A stretch of 35,010 nucleotides of DNA from a virus: the IMG/VR virus record IMGVR_UViG_3300030098_003204, positions 1-35,010 of that record; one strand, 5' to 3'. Below are positions 15,470-21,818 of the stretch, piece by piece. The position numbers and the translations under genes were made by a program. Position 1 is the stretch's first letter, and every line of letters starts with the position of its first letter. Below the pieces are notes generated by a model. The model had not been told where the DNA came from. It saw only the letters and a list, made by a program, of their open reading frames with translations, and ran no database searches.

Positions 15470-15579
15470 CGCACAAAACTCTGCCACATGGGATCGCTGA
15501 GCGCGGCTATAAACACCAGCGCCATGCAGATCGTTGCCATCGCGCCAAAGAAAACCAGACCTTCAAAAATGTGTCGCAT
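15466..15579 (-). CDS. Membrane microprotein (37 aa)
   Basis: A 37-residue frame starts at an ATG (15579) preceded by a strong GGAGAGGGAA ribosome-binding site. Residues 5-27 (FEGLVFFGAMATICMALVFI and onward) form one membrane helix. The stop overlaps the HTH gene start as ATGA. The strong ribosome-binding site, first place in an operon and coupling make it likely to be translated. Function is unknown; phage membrane microproteins in immunity regions can affect superinfection or lysis timing, but nothing here proves that. Confidence 0.62.
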   Translation of the reverse strand: MRHIFEGLVFFGAMATICMALVFIAALSDPMWQSFVR

Positions 15580-15607
15580 ATTCCCTCTCCGATTGGTAAG
15601 AGAGGGG

Positions 15608-15655
15608 AAACTACGGGACTGACTTTTAGTAAGTCAAGTAATTACGCAAAGTAAG
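15608..15655 (-). promoter_or_regulatory. Leftward promoter with palindromic operators
   Basis: On the minus strand TTGACT (15637-15632) and TAGTTT (15613-15608) are 18 bases apart, a plausible promoter for the microprotein-HTH-DUF3310 operon. GACTT-TTAGT-AAGTC (15621-15635) is a perfect palindrome covering the -35 box. ATTACGCAAAGTAAG (15641-15655) has TTAC-N5-GTAA symmetry and matches a site next to cro at 17085-17099. Both are candidate repressor or Cro operators; the second overlaps the end of the repressor gene. Confidence 0.5.
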
Positions 15656-16274
15656 TTCCGACAATCGCATGGATCGCGCTGACCTCGTCTAGGCGATACT
15701 TCACCTCTCGGTCAGGCTGGTGCTGCCGCAGCGTGACGTGCGTGTCGGTGATTTCAACAAACTGCTTCACGATGGCGTGCGCCACGCCGTTTGCTTTAAG
15801 CTGCACGACGACATAGTCGCCGTCGCGATATGGTCGGCCTGGATGCACATATACAATTTCGCGGGGATTGAACCGCGGCTGCATCGACGTGCCGCTGACA
15901 AATACTGCGTATGCGTCAGGGACAGATTTTAGCCATGACGGCGTTTCGATGGCGTCGATTGGTTCTGTAACGTCGGTTATGTCAAAGCCGATCCCAGCCT
16001 GGGCGGCTCCATACAAAGGCATTGTTCTCGTCTCCCTCGCCTGTTGCGGGGGTGGCTCCAACCCCAGGTCAACGCCGATCACGTCTGAGAGAGTGACAGA
16101 CAGCACGTCAGCAATTGATTGTGCTAACTCGGTGCTTGGCTGCGCTTCTTGTGTGCCGTCGTCCCTCACCCGTGTGTAGCGTCGCAATGCGTGCGGATTT
16201 TTCCCGATCCGCCGCGCCAACTCGGCAACGCTAATATCGTGATCCGCGCATAGTTTTTTAATGCGGTTTCTCAC
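15642..16274 (-). CDS. CI/LexA-type repressor, S24 peptidase (210 aa)
   Basis: The product is 210 residues with the classic two-domain plan. Residues 1-65 form a HTH (MRNRIKKLCADHDISVAELARRIG) that should bind operators. Residues about 85-210 form an S24 self-cleavage and dimerisation domain: an Ala93-Gly94 cleavage site in AAQAGIGF, nucleophile Ser130 in VSGTSMQPRF and general base Lys170 in HAIVKQF. Such repressors cut themselves with RecA nucleoprotein after DNA damage, inducing the prophage. The start is a GTG preceded by GGGAGA. It lies downstream of a probable winged-helix protein on the same strand and faces a Cro-like gene. Confidence 0.94.
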   Translation of the reverse strand: MRNRIKKLCADHDISVAELARRIGKNPHALRRYTRVRDDGTQEAQPSTELAQSIADVLSVTLSDVIGVDLGLEPPPQQARETRTMPLYGAAQAGIGFDITDVTEPIDAIETPSWLKSVPDAYAVFVSGTSMQPRFNPREIVYVHPGRPYRDGDYVVVQLKANGVAHAIVKQFVEITDTHVTLRQHQPDREVKYRLDEVSAIHAIVGTYFA

Positions 16275-16292
16275 TTTAGTCTCCCAATGCTA

Positions 16293-16314
16293 CCCGCAGG
16301 ATTGCGGGATTTTT
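16293..16314 (+). terminator. Hairpin with T-run upstream of the repressor, antisense orientation
   Basis: CCCGC (16293-16297) and GCGGG (16304-16308) form a short stem followed by ATTTTT on the plus strand. Genes here run leftward, so it would stop rightward antisense transcription out of the repressor region, or act as a hairpin in the 5' leader of the leftward repressor mRNA. The stem is only five base pairs. Confidence 0.4.
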
Positions 16315-16321
16315 AAGGTTT

Positions 16322-16993
16322 TTATTTCCCTTTCTTTTTCGTTTTGTGAGAGCACGCTCTCACTTTTTGTGCCTCAAAATCAAACACGCCAGCGACGATA
16401 TCTTCAAACAGTGTCGCCTCTGTTACCCCCTCAAAATTCACGTCACCAGCCGTCGCCATCGCGTCGAATGCCATCTGTCGCTGGTCAGCCCACATGACTG
16501 CGAAACGGCAGAAGGCTTGCACGTCAGCGTGCATCAATTTCTCGGTCAGGCGCTCTTGCATTTCTGTGACCAACAGCGTGGTCGGTATGTAACCGCCAGT
16601 TACTCTTTTTAGCAATTTGAGGTCAATGCCTGCGCTGAAACATTTTTTGACAGACCCCTCCGATACCGTGGGTTTGAGCGCTTTCCAAATGATTTTGACG
16701 GTCGTCGGGCCGCGCTTCGCGTAACAGTCGCGTATAATATGATGGGCGATCAGCGCTTGCTTCTGGCTGGGTGCGCGCCATTGCGCGACAGTCGGCCCAG
16801 ATATTCCATCCCCTAGCAGCGCGAACATCGCGTCGGTCAGCAGCGCCTGCGCGTAAAAGCGATGCCGCCACAGGTAGCGATTGCTGGCAGTCTCGGCGCG
16901 CTGGTTAACGCGACAATAAAAGTCGTCTCGCTCCGCAGCGCGCGCGGCAATGCCCTCGACGCGCGCCATCAATTTCTCTCTATCGATTCTCAT
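16322..16993 (-). CDS. Unknown immunity-region protein, probable winged helix (223 aa)
   Basis: The product is 223 residues and starts at an ATG preceded by GGGAG. I do not recognise the family. Residues about 88-145 (APSQKQALIAHHIIRDCYAK, then IIWKALKPTVSEGSVKKC and LLKRVTGGYIPTT) look like a winged helix: a helical pair, a recognition-type helix and a beta wing. The N-terminal 80 residues are helical and rich in Arg, the C-terminus is basic (HKTKKKGK). It precedes the repressor gene on the same strand by about 48 bases, so both may come from the promoter near 17.05 kb. A regulatory role is likely but not proven. Confidence 0.6.
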   Translation of the reverse strand: MRIDREKLMARVEGIAARAAERDDFYCRVNQRAETASNRYLWRHRFYAQALLTDAMFALLGDGISGPTVAQWRAPSQKQALIAHHIIRDCYAKRGPTTVKIIWKALKPTVSEGSVKKCFSAGIDLKLLKRVTGGYIPTTLLVTEMQERLTEKLMHADVQAFCRFAVMWADQRQMAFDAMATAGDVNFEGVTEATLFEDIVAGVFDFEAQKVRACSHKTKKKGK

Positions 16994-17103
16994 TGTGTGT
17001 CTCCCAAAAGGTCATTTTTTGACCCTATGCGTCATTACTGCCTTTGACAAGTTTTTCTAACCAATGTACCGATGGGGTCTAATTATTACGTTTAGTAAGG
17101 ATC
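16994..17103. promoter_or_regulatory. Divergent promoter/operator region between immunity and early genes
   Basis: The 110-bp gap separates leftward immunity genes from the rightward Cro-like gene. GGTCA-TTTTT-TGACC (17010-17024) is a perfect palindrome. TTGACA (17044-17049) is a good rightward -35 box, though the -10 box about 17 bases on is weak (TACCGA); on the minus strand TTGTCA lies in the same place. ATTACGTTTAGTAAG (17085-17099) has TTAC-N5-GTAA symmetry and matches 15641-15655. These are the best candidates for early promoters and repressor/Cro operators. Confidence 0.55.
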
Positions 17104-17340
17104 ATGCTTTTCAGCGAGTGGATCACTAGCCGAGGCCTGACGCGACGCGACGCGGCTGCGCTGCTGCGCACAACGCCATCAACTATCACCAACTGGGTTC
17201 ACGGCACGCATCGTCCCGGCGCTGCGATGACGGCGCGCATCTACGCAATCAGCGGCGGTCGCGTGACGGTAGCCGACCTGCATCAAGCATACCAAGAGGC
17301 GAGGCAATATGAGCGCACGAAACAAGGCGCGCGGCTATGA
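17104..17340 (+). CDS. Cro/YdaS-like HTH regulator (78 aa)
   Basis: The product is 78 residues with a helix-turn-helix at about residues 5-35 (WITSRGLTRRDAAALLRTT then PSTITNWVHGTHRPG), the pattern of Cro and YdaS-type proteins. It continues with AARIYAISGG-type sequence and a VTVADLHQAYQEA helix. It is the first rightward gene facing the repressor, with operator-like palindromes directly upstream, which is the position of Cro in lambdoid phages. It should repress the immunity promoter and favour lytic growth. The ATG at 17104 lies only a few bases after the candidate operator at 17085-17099. It overlaps the next gene by 32 bases. Confidence 0.82.
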   Translation: MLFSEWITSRGLTRRDAAALLRTTPSTITNWVHGTHRPGAAMTARIYAISGGRVTVADLHQAYQEARQYERTKQGARL

Positions 17341-17617
17341 GCATGAACGCGAAATCGTTTTGTGGGCGCAGGCGAACGGCATTGAGTGCCGCCGCATCTT
17401 TGGGTCTGGCGCATTCAAACACCAACTCGGTGACGAGTTCGCTGGCGACATCGTGCTGGCAGGCCTGCGTGTTGAAGCCAAGCGGCGCAAGACCGGCTTT
17501 AAAGTCATTTACGACGCGTTCGATCAAGACGACAGCGATGTCGTTTGCGTTCGCGCTGACCGCAAAGAACGGCTGTGGATCGTCAAAGACGACCTGCTGC
17601 TGCGTCTTTTGAAATGA
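17309..17617 (+). CDS. PD-(D/E)XK resolvase-like nuclease (102 aa)
   Basis: The product is 102 residues. Motif order fits the small PD-(D/E)XK fold of archaeal-type Holliday junction resolvases and related phage nucleases: Glu11-Glu15 in YEHEREIV, the segment FGSGAFKHQLGDEFAGD with Asp47, and Glu56-Ala-Lys58 in LRVEAKRR. The C-terminus (RLWIVKDDLLLRLL) is a strand and helix. With an exonuclease and an ssDNA-binding protein downstream it belongs to the recombination and replication module. It overlaps the Cro-like gene by 32 bases, and its stop overlaps a small frame as ATGA. Confidence 0.72.
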   Translation: MSARNKARGYEHEREIVLWAQANGIECRRIFGSGAFKHQLGDEFAGDIVLAGLRVEAKRRKTGFKVIYDAFDQDDSDVVCVRADRKERLWIVKDDLLLRLLK

Positions 17618-17754
17618 GTTACCCGCCCACCCAACGGCTCCCCTTGTGCCGACTCCCAGGGGCTGACGGCGCAGCCCAGCAAACCAAGACGGGCACGGTA
17701 GGTGGCATCGGCGGTGCATGCCCGTCAACGCCGTTTTTTTTGAGGAACATATGA
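17614..17754 (+). CDS. Possible coupled 46-residue ORF between nucleases
   Basis: A 46-residue frame overlaps the upstream nuclease stop (ATGA at 17614) and ends overlapping the exonuclease start (ATGA at 17751). The product is rich in Pro, Gly, Thr and Gln and has no recognisable domain. The double overlap suggests coupling, but the sequence is low in complexity and covers hairpins, so it may instead be an untranslated spacer. I give it low confidence. Confidence 0.3.
   Translation: MSYPPTQRLPLCRLPGADGAAQQTKTGTVGGIGGACPSTPFFLRNI
17709..17741 (+). terminator. Weak terminator before the exonuclease gene
   Basis: CGGCG (17709-17713) can pair with CGCCG (17729-17733), followed by eight T residues. 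A competing stem, GACGGGCA (17688-17695) with TGCCCGTC (17719-17726), is also possible. The T-run is immediately followed by the GAGGAA ribosome-binding site of the exonuclease. It may attenuate transcription between the resolvase-like gene and the replication genes. Confidence 0.5.
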
Positions 17755-18488
17755 GCGTCTTTGAAAACTGGAACATCAAACACCTGTCGCACTCCAACAT
17801 CGATCTGGCGCGCAACGACCTGGGTCTGTGGGTACTGCGCTACATCTTCAAGGTCTACGACTCGCCTAACGCTGCGATGGCACGCGGCAACGCGGTCGAA
17901 CACGGGCTGCAGGTCGCGCTGCAGGGGGGCGAGTTCGATGACCCGGTCGATGAAGCCATGCGCGATTTCAACAAGCGCACCGCGCTAGGCGTTGACGGCG
18001 AGCGTCGCGAGAAGGAAGCAGCGAACATCGGCGGCATGGTTGCGCAGGCGCGCGAAGGCATGGGCGGCGCCGAGGTCGTCGGGTATCAGGAAAAGATCGA
18101 AGTCGAGATACCGGGCATCGACGTGCCGGTAATCGGTTACACCGACTTCACGCTTGAAGATGCAATCGTTGACCTAAAGACGACGACGCGGTTGCCGTCT
18201 GCAATATCTGCGTCGCATCGACGGCAGGGTGCAGTCTACCAGCGCGCGGCAGGCAACAAGGCTATCGACTTCCTGTATGCGACGCCGAAGAAGCACGCCA
18301 AGTATCGCCTCGAAAACAGCGACGCCGATTGGCTAGAGGTTTGCGAAACCGCCCTGCGGCTGCAGCGGTGGTTGTCGAAGTTCGACAGCAAGGACGACCT
18401 CGCCGCCTGCGCGATCCCCAACTACGACAGTTTCTACTGGTCGTCACCAGCGACCAGGGAAAAGGCCCGCGAAATATTCGGGTACTAG
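17751..18488 (+). CDS. RecB/Cas4-type PD-(D/E)XK exonuclease (245 aa)
   Basis: The product is 245 residues with the motif order of RecB/Cas4/lambda-exonuclease-like nucleases: His51 in RGNAVEHGL, Asp132 in VIGYTDFTL, Asp141 and Lys143 in IVDLKTTTR, and a Gln159...Tyr163 motif in QGAVYQRA. It probably degrades one strand of DNA ends for single-strand annealing or replication-linked recombination. I chose the ATG at 17751, with GAGGAA five bases upstream, over the in-frame ATG at 17718, which lies within a hairpin. A DNA-binding protein and a likely ssDNA-binding protein follow. Confidence 0.87.
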   Translation: MSVFENWNIKHLSHSNIDLARNDLGLWVLRYIFKVYDSPNAAMARGNAVEHGLQVALQGGEFDDPVDEAMRDFNKRTALGVDGERREKEAANIGGMVAQAREGMGGAEVVGYQEKIEVEIPGIDVPVIGYTDFTLEDAIVDLKTTTRLPSAISASHRRQGAVYQRAAGNKAIDFLYATPKKHAKYRLENSDADWLEVCETALRLQRWLSKFDSKDDLAACAIPNYDSFYWSSPATREKAREIFGY

Positions 18489-18538
18489 CGCCCCCGGCAC
18501 CGCGCTCAAAAAGACGTGCCTGAACAGTGAGGAAAATT

Positions 18539-18886
18539 ATGCGCACAAAACTAAACCAACAATCCCGTTTCCAAATTCAAAAGCATTTGGAAACAGTGCT
18601 CGACGTTCAAGACGACGGCGTCAAATACCATGATGGCTGGAGCGACGCGCGCGTTGCAGCCCACTTTGATGTTACCCCTAAAACGGTTTCCAACACGCGC
18701 GCGAACACCTTTGGAAAGCTGTGCGGCAGGGCGCCGCGCTTGAAGGAGCGCCTGGAGAAAATCGAGGCGCGGCTGCGGGTGTTGGAGAACACGCAAAACG
18801 TACATTTGAACCGGTACTTGCACGCCACGTCGTCGCTGTCGCCGGTCGAAGATTGCAATGAAGGAGACGACATACATGCCTCTTAA
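18539..18886 (+). CDS. HTH protein with coiled coil (115 aa)
   Basis: The product is 115 residues. Residues about 36-57 (ARVAAHFDVTPKTVSNTRAN) form a clear helix-turn-helix, and residues about 66-85 (RLKERLEKIEARLRVLEN) a short coiled coil that should give dimers. The ATG at 18539 has GAGGA six bases upstream and is preferred to the GTG at 18527. It lies in the replication module between exonuclease and ssDNA-binding genes and overlaps the latter by 11 bases. It could regulate early genes or act in replication initiation; I recognise no named family. Confidence 0.65.
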   Translation: MRTKLNQQSRFQIQKHLETVLDVQDDGVKYHDGWSDARVAAHFDVTPKTVSNTRANTFGKLCGRAPRLKERLEKIEARLRVLENTQNVHLNRYLHATSSLSPVEDCNEGDDIHAS

Positions 18887-19460
18887 TCTTGAAACTGCCG
18901 CCAGTGGCGATGGTGAATTTTTCAACAAGCTGCGCTTTAACTCGGTCGGTGGTCACTTCTGGATCACGACCGAGGAGGGCGAAAAGCGTTTCCCAAACGG
19001 CTTTAAGGCCGTGTTCGACATGGCGACAGTTGTCACCGGATGGGCACGCTACAACGGCACCTTTCTCGACTTTGAGCCGGACCCGGCGCTCGATAAGCCA
19101 GCGGCGCGACCTGCAGCCGCTGACGACGATGGCGGCGATAAAGCTTGGAAGCGGGCTTTCAAAGTGCGTGCGTTTTCCAAAGACGCCTTCGGCGGCGTCT
19201 GCGATTTCACGCACTCCGCAAACGTCGTCACAAGTGCGTTCTCTGCACTGTACGCAGAGTATGAGCAGCAGGCCGAGAACGGCATGGTGCCGGTCGTGGA
19301 TGTTTCCGGCACGCCGGTAAAGGCTGGCGATTACTACGCGCCGGTCTGGTCAATTGCGAAAATGATTGAGCGACCGACGTCACTACCGGACGCTGCCGCG
19401 GCTCCTGCTCCTGCGGCCCCTGCTGCGGCGCCTGAACCCGCAAGTGATGAAGAGTTCTAG
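18876..19460 (+). CDS. Putative ssDNA-binding protein (194 aa)
   Basis: The product is 194 residues. The N-terminal 150 residues are beta-rich with many exposed aromatic residues (GEFFNKLRFNSVGGHFWITT, FKVRAFSKDAFGG, YYAPVWSIAKM), as in phage single-stranded DNA-binding proteins of the OB-fold kind. An acidic, Ala/Pro-rich tail ends EPASDEEF, typical of SSB tails that bind partner proteins. The neighbours are an exonuclease and a primase-helicase, which supports the role. I chose the ATG at 18876 because AAGGAG lies nine bases upstream; an ATG at 18858 is possible. A terminator follows the stop. Confidence 0.68.
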   Translation: MPLNLETAASGDGEFFNKLRFNSVGGHFWITTEEGEKRFPNGFKAVFDMATVVTGWARYNGTFLDFEPDPALDKPAARPAAADDDGGDKAWKRAFKVRAFSKDAFGGVCDFTHSANVVTSAFSALYAEYEQQAENGMVPVVDVSGTPVKAGDYYAPVWSIAKMIERPTSLPDAAAAPAPAAPAAAPEPASDEEF

Positions 19461-19468
19461 CGACGATA

Positions 19469-19493
19469 GGGGGGCGCGAAAGCCCCCCCTTTT
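19469..19493 (+). terminator. Terminator after the ssDNA-binding gene
   Basis: GGGGGGC (19469-19475) pairs with GCCCCCC (19482-19488) over a GCGAAA loop, followed by TTTTACTT. It lies nine bases after the ssDNA-binding protein stop and upstream of the primase-helicase. It should give more ssDNA-binding protein than primase from the shared transcript. Confidence 0.88.
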
Positions 19494-19524
19494 ACTTATA
19501 CGCCAGCTTTATTTCGGTAGCCGC

Positions 19525-19605
19525 ATGTCTACCAAACAAGTGGCAGCGGTGGTCAACACGACCGAAGCAGAAGTCTGGAACGCGCTTGGGGATAAGGAAA
19601 AGTGA
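19525..19605 (+). CDS. Very small HTH-like ORF coupled to the primase gene
   Basis: From the ATG at 19525 the product is only 26 residues (MSTKQVAAVVNTTEAEVWNA and onward), which looks like half of a HTH. In the same frame the upstream codons read LIRQLYFGSR, which fit a longer HTH of about 35 residues, but no ATG, GTG or TTG is present between the terminator and 19525. The stop overlaps the primase GTG as GTGA, so it could couple translation of the primase. Either a non-standard start is used or it is a short leader peptide. Confidence 0.4.
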   Translation: MSTKQVAAVVNTTEAEVWNALGDKEK

Positions 19606-21578
19606 GCGGCAGATACGCAACCTTTGCGCCAAGGCTGGTGCAGAACAACTGGGACGTTACCCCGGTCAACGGTAAGCGAGCAGTATTATCGGGCTGGGCG
19701 TCGCGACCGGCGACCGCACTCGAATATCATAATTACGCAAACGCCAGCATCGGCGTGCTGACCGGCGGGCAGTACAACATTGTCGCCGTCGATGTCGATG
19801 TGCTGAACCCGTTTGCCTCGAACGAATTGCAGCGGCTTGCGACCGAGTGCCTGGGCACGGCACCGCAGCGCATCGGTAGAGCGCCGAAGTTCCTGATGCT
19901 GTACCGCTGCACCGAAAGCGTCAGGAAAACAAAGACAGGCGTCTATACCATCGACAATGACGACGCTGCAGTCGAGGTGCTGGCAGAGGGGCAGCAGTTC
20001 GTTGCCGCAGGCGTGCATCCAGATACGCAGCGCAAGTACGAATGGCCCGGCGACAGCATCCTTGACCTGACGCCTGACGACCTGACGCTGGTGACCCCAG
20101 AAGCGCTTGACACTTTCCTGGGGTCCGCGGCTGCAGTGCTGTCGCGGTACGGCACGCTCAAGGGCCGCGTGTCGGAGCGCGTGCCTACTATCAACATAAA
20201 AGAGCCAAGCGGCGGCTTGTCACTGACAGACCTGACCGGGGCCAGCGACGAGGTCGAGGCCGCGTTGGCGCACCTGCCCAATGCAGACGAACACTACGAC
20301 GATTGGATCAGCACGTTGCATGCGTTGAAGGGGGCACTGGGCGACGGTGGCCGCGACCTCGCGCATCGTTGGTCGCAGCAGTCGTCTAAATACGACGCCG
20401 CGGAAACTGACCGCGCCTGGGACTCAATCACGCAGGTCAGGCACATCGGTGCCGGGTCGATATTCCACTGGGCATCGCAGCACGGCTTCGACCTCAAGGC
20501 GCTGCGCACACCAATGCATGAGGGGCCGAAAGATGTTGTGCACGACGAAGAGTTTGACCCCCTGGCGGGGATCATGCGGGCCAGCGAGATCCGAGGTCCG
20601 GTGCCTGACCGGCAATGGTTGCTGCAGGATTGGTTCCCGGCACGCGCAGTCTCGTTGCTGTTTGGTCCCGGCGGTGTTGGCAAGACCCTGCTGGTGCAAC
20701 AACTCGCAAACTGTGTCGCGACCGGCGAACGGTTCATGGGGATCGACACGCGGCAGATGCCGGTGCTGGCGGTGCTGTGTGAAGACGACGCACTGGAGAT
20801 CAGCAGGCGGCAGCTATCTATAAACGATTGGCTTGGCGTCAACGAGATTACAGGCACGGGGCCGCAGAACCTGTTTGTTTGGCCCAGGGTGGGCGAGGAC
20901 AATATCCTAGTGACATTCCCCAACCAGGGAGAAGACCAACCAGGGGCGTTCTACGCGCTGCTGAAGGCCGCTGTGGAGCGGGTGAAGGGTGATGCCGACG
21001 ACATATTCATCGTGTTGGACACCGCTGCAGATATGTATGGCGGAAACGAAAACGTCAGGCGCGAGGTCAACACGTTTATCAAAACATATTTGGGTTCGTT
21101 TTGCGTAAATCATAACGCAACGGTGCTGGTGCTGGCGCACCCGTCGCAGGCTGGTTTGTCGTCTGGCAGTGGTTTGAGCGGGAGTACGGCGTGGGAAAAT
21201 TCGGCACGCGCGCGAGCCTATTTTCACCGCTCCGACGACGGCGATGACATCAGAATATTGAGTCGGAAGAAGTCCAATTACAGCAGCAGTGGCGACAGTC
21301 ACGACGTGACGCTGCTCTGGGATAAGGGCGTATATCAACTGCCAACGGCGCCCGATCAAGTGGACAGAATCGAGCAGCGGGCACTCAAAAATAAGGTGCT
21401 GACGGAGATACAGGAGTCGTTTGTGCGGGGTGCCGGATACCGAAAACAGGGGCCGCGCTCATACAAAATGGCGCTGCCAAAAGCCGTCGCTGACGCGCCT
21501 GCCAGGGTCGTGAAATTGGTGAACGAGATGTATGCGGACGGGGTGCTGGGATATGACGATAAAAGGGGCTTTTTTTAG
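19602..21578 (+). CDS. Fused primase-polymerase and RepA-like helicase (658 aa)
   Basis: The product is 658 residues and combines primase and helicase. Residues about 10-180 look like a bifunctional primase-polymerase domain: LTGGQYNIVAVDVDV with Asp64 and Asp66, and VHPDTQRKYEWPG. Residues about 225-295 resemble the primase C-terminal module (HYDDWISTLHALKGAL through GSIFHW). Residues about 335-560 form a RecA/RepA-like ATPase with Walker A GPGGVGKT at 355-362 and Walker B IFIVLDTAAD at 468-477. The C-terminus may be a winged helix. It should prime and unwind phage DNA. It starts with a GTG overlapping the previous frame. Confidence 0.9.
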   Translation: MSGRYATFAPRLVQNNWDVTPVNGKRAVLSGWASRPATALEYHNYANASIGVLTGGQYNIVAVDVDVLNPFASNELQRLATECLGTAPQRIGRAPKFLMLYRCTESVRKTKTGVYTIDNDDAAVEVLAEGQQFVAAGVHPDTQRKYEWPGDSILDLTPDDLTLVTPEALDTFLGSAAAVLSRYGTLKGRVSERVPTINIKEPSGGLSLTDLTGASDEVEAALAHLPNADEHYDDWISTLHALKGALGDGGRDLAHRWSQQSSKYDAAETDRAWDSITQVRHIGAGSIFHWASQHGFDLKALRTPMHEGPKDVVHDEEFDPLAGIMRASEIRGPVPDRQWLLQDWFPARAVSLLFGPGGVGKTLLVQQLANCVATGERFMGIDTRQMPVLAVLCEDDALEISRRQLSINDWLGVNEITGTGPQNLFVWPRVGEDNILVTFPNQGEDQPGAFYALLKAAVERVKGDADDIFIVLDTAADMYGGNENVRREVNTFIKTYLGSFCVNHNATVLVLAHPSQAGLSSGSGLSGSTAWENSARARAYFHRSDDGDDIRILSRKKSNYSSSGDSHDVTLLWDKGVYQLPTAPDQVDRIEQRALKNKVLTEIQESFVRGAGYRKQGPRSYKMALPKAVADAPARVVKLVNEMYADGVLGYDDKRGFF

Positions 21579-21712
21579 CTATGTCATTGAAATCATTGGG
21601 CGCATAGAAATCTTGCGCCAATTTGCGCAGAATATGACGAAAAAAAGGGTTTTTTTGGCGTATAACGTTGAAACAAAAGGGAAAACAAAGATTGCGCACC
21701 GCGATGCGAAAG
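21551..21712 (+). repeat. Imperfect tandem 81-bp duplication after the primase
   Basis: Bases 21551-21631 and 21632-21712 align without gaps, about 60 percent identical and closest in the first 50 bases; each begins ATATGACGA followed by an A-run, a GGG core and a T-run. The first copy includes the primase stop codon. The region is AT-rich compared with its surroundings. Repeats of this type next to a primase-helicase are candidates for a replication origin, but they may instead be a duplicated gene end or terminators. Confidence 0.7.
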
Positions 21713-21720
21713 ATTTCTAA
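21553..21720 (+). CDS. Possible 55-residue protein made of two repeats
   Basis: A frame from the ATG at 21553 overlaps the primase end and encodes 55 residues. Because the duplication is 81 bp, the protein consists of two 27-residue units, MTIKGAFFSYVIE and MTKKRVFLAYNVE being the matching starts. The second unit is very basic. There is no clear ribosome-binding site, so translation is uncertain; the frame may only reflect the DNA repeat. No family is recognised. Confidence 0.3.
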   Translation: MTIKGAFFSYVIEIIGRIEILRQFAQNMTKKRVFLAYNVETKGKTKIAHRDAKDF

Positions 21721-21760
21721 AATAGCAGCAGGATCAATGGGTTGTATGATTCCAAGATTT

Positions 21761-21803
21761 CCCCCCCCTACGGGGGGGGGTTATACCTACCCCCCGCAGG
21801 GGG
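21761..21803. repeat. Tandem G/C homopolymer hairpins upstream of a hypothetical gene
   Basis: Eight C, TAC and nine G (21761-21780) form a very stable hairpin. A second one, six C, GCA and five G, lies at 21790-21803. GGGGG recurs at 21808-21812 and CCCCCC at 21822-21827. Both strands therefore have several G-runs and could form G-quadruplexes or cruciforms. T-runs after the stems are missing, so these are not standard terminators. They lie between the candidate origin repeats and the start at 21819. Confidence 0.75.
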
Positions 21804-21818
21804 ATTTGGGGGTGAGAG

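Noticed and set aside
15289-15654. Plus-strand open frame of 121 codons over the leftward operon
   Set aside because: The minus strand carries overlapping genes with ATGA coupling and a strong ribosome-binding site; the plus frame looks like a shadow.
20294-20923. Minus-strand open frame of 209 codons opposite the primase-helicase
   Set aside because: Lies across the Walker A region of a secure gene; no start signal.
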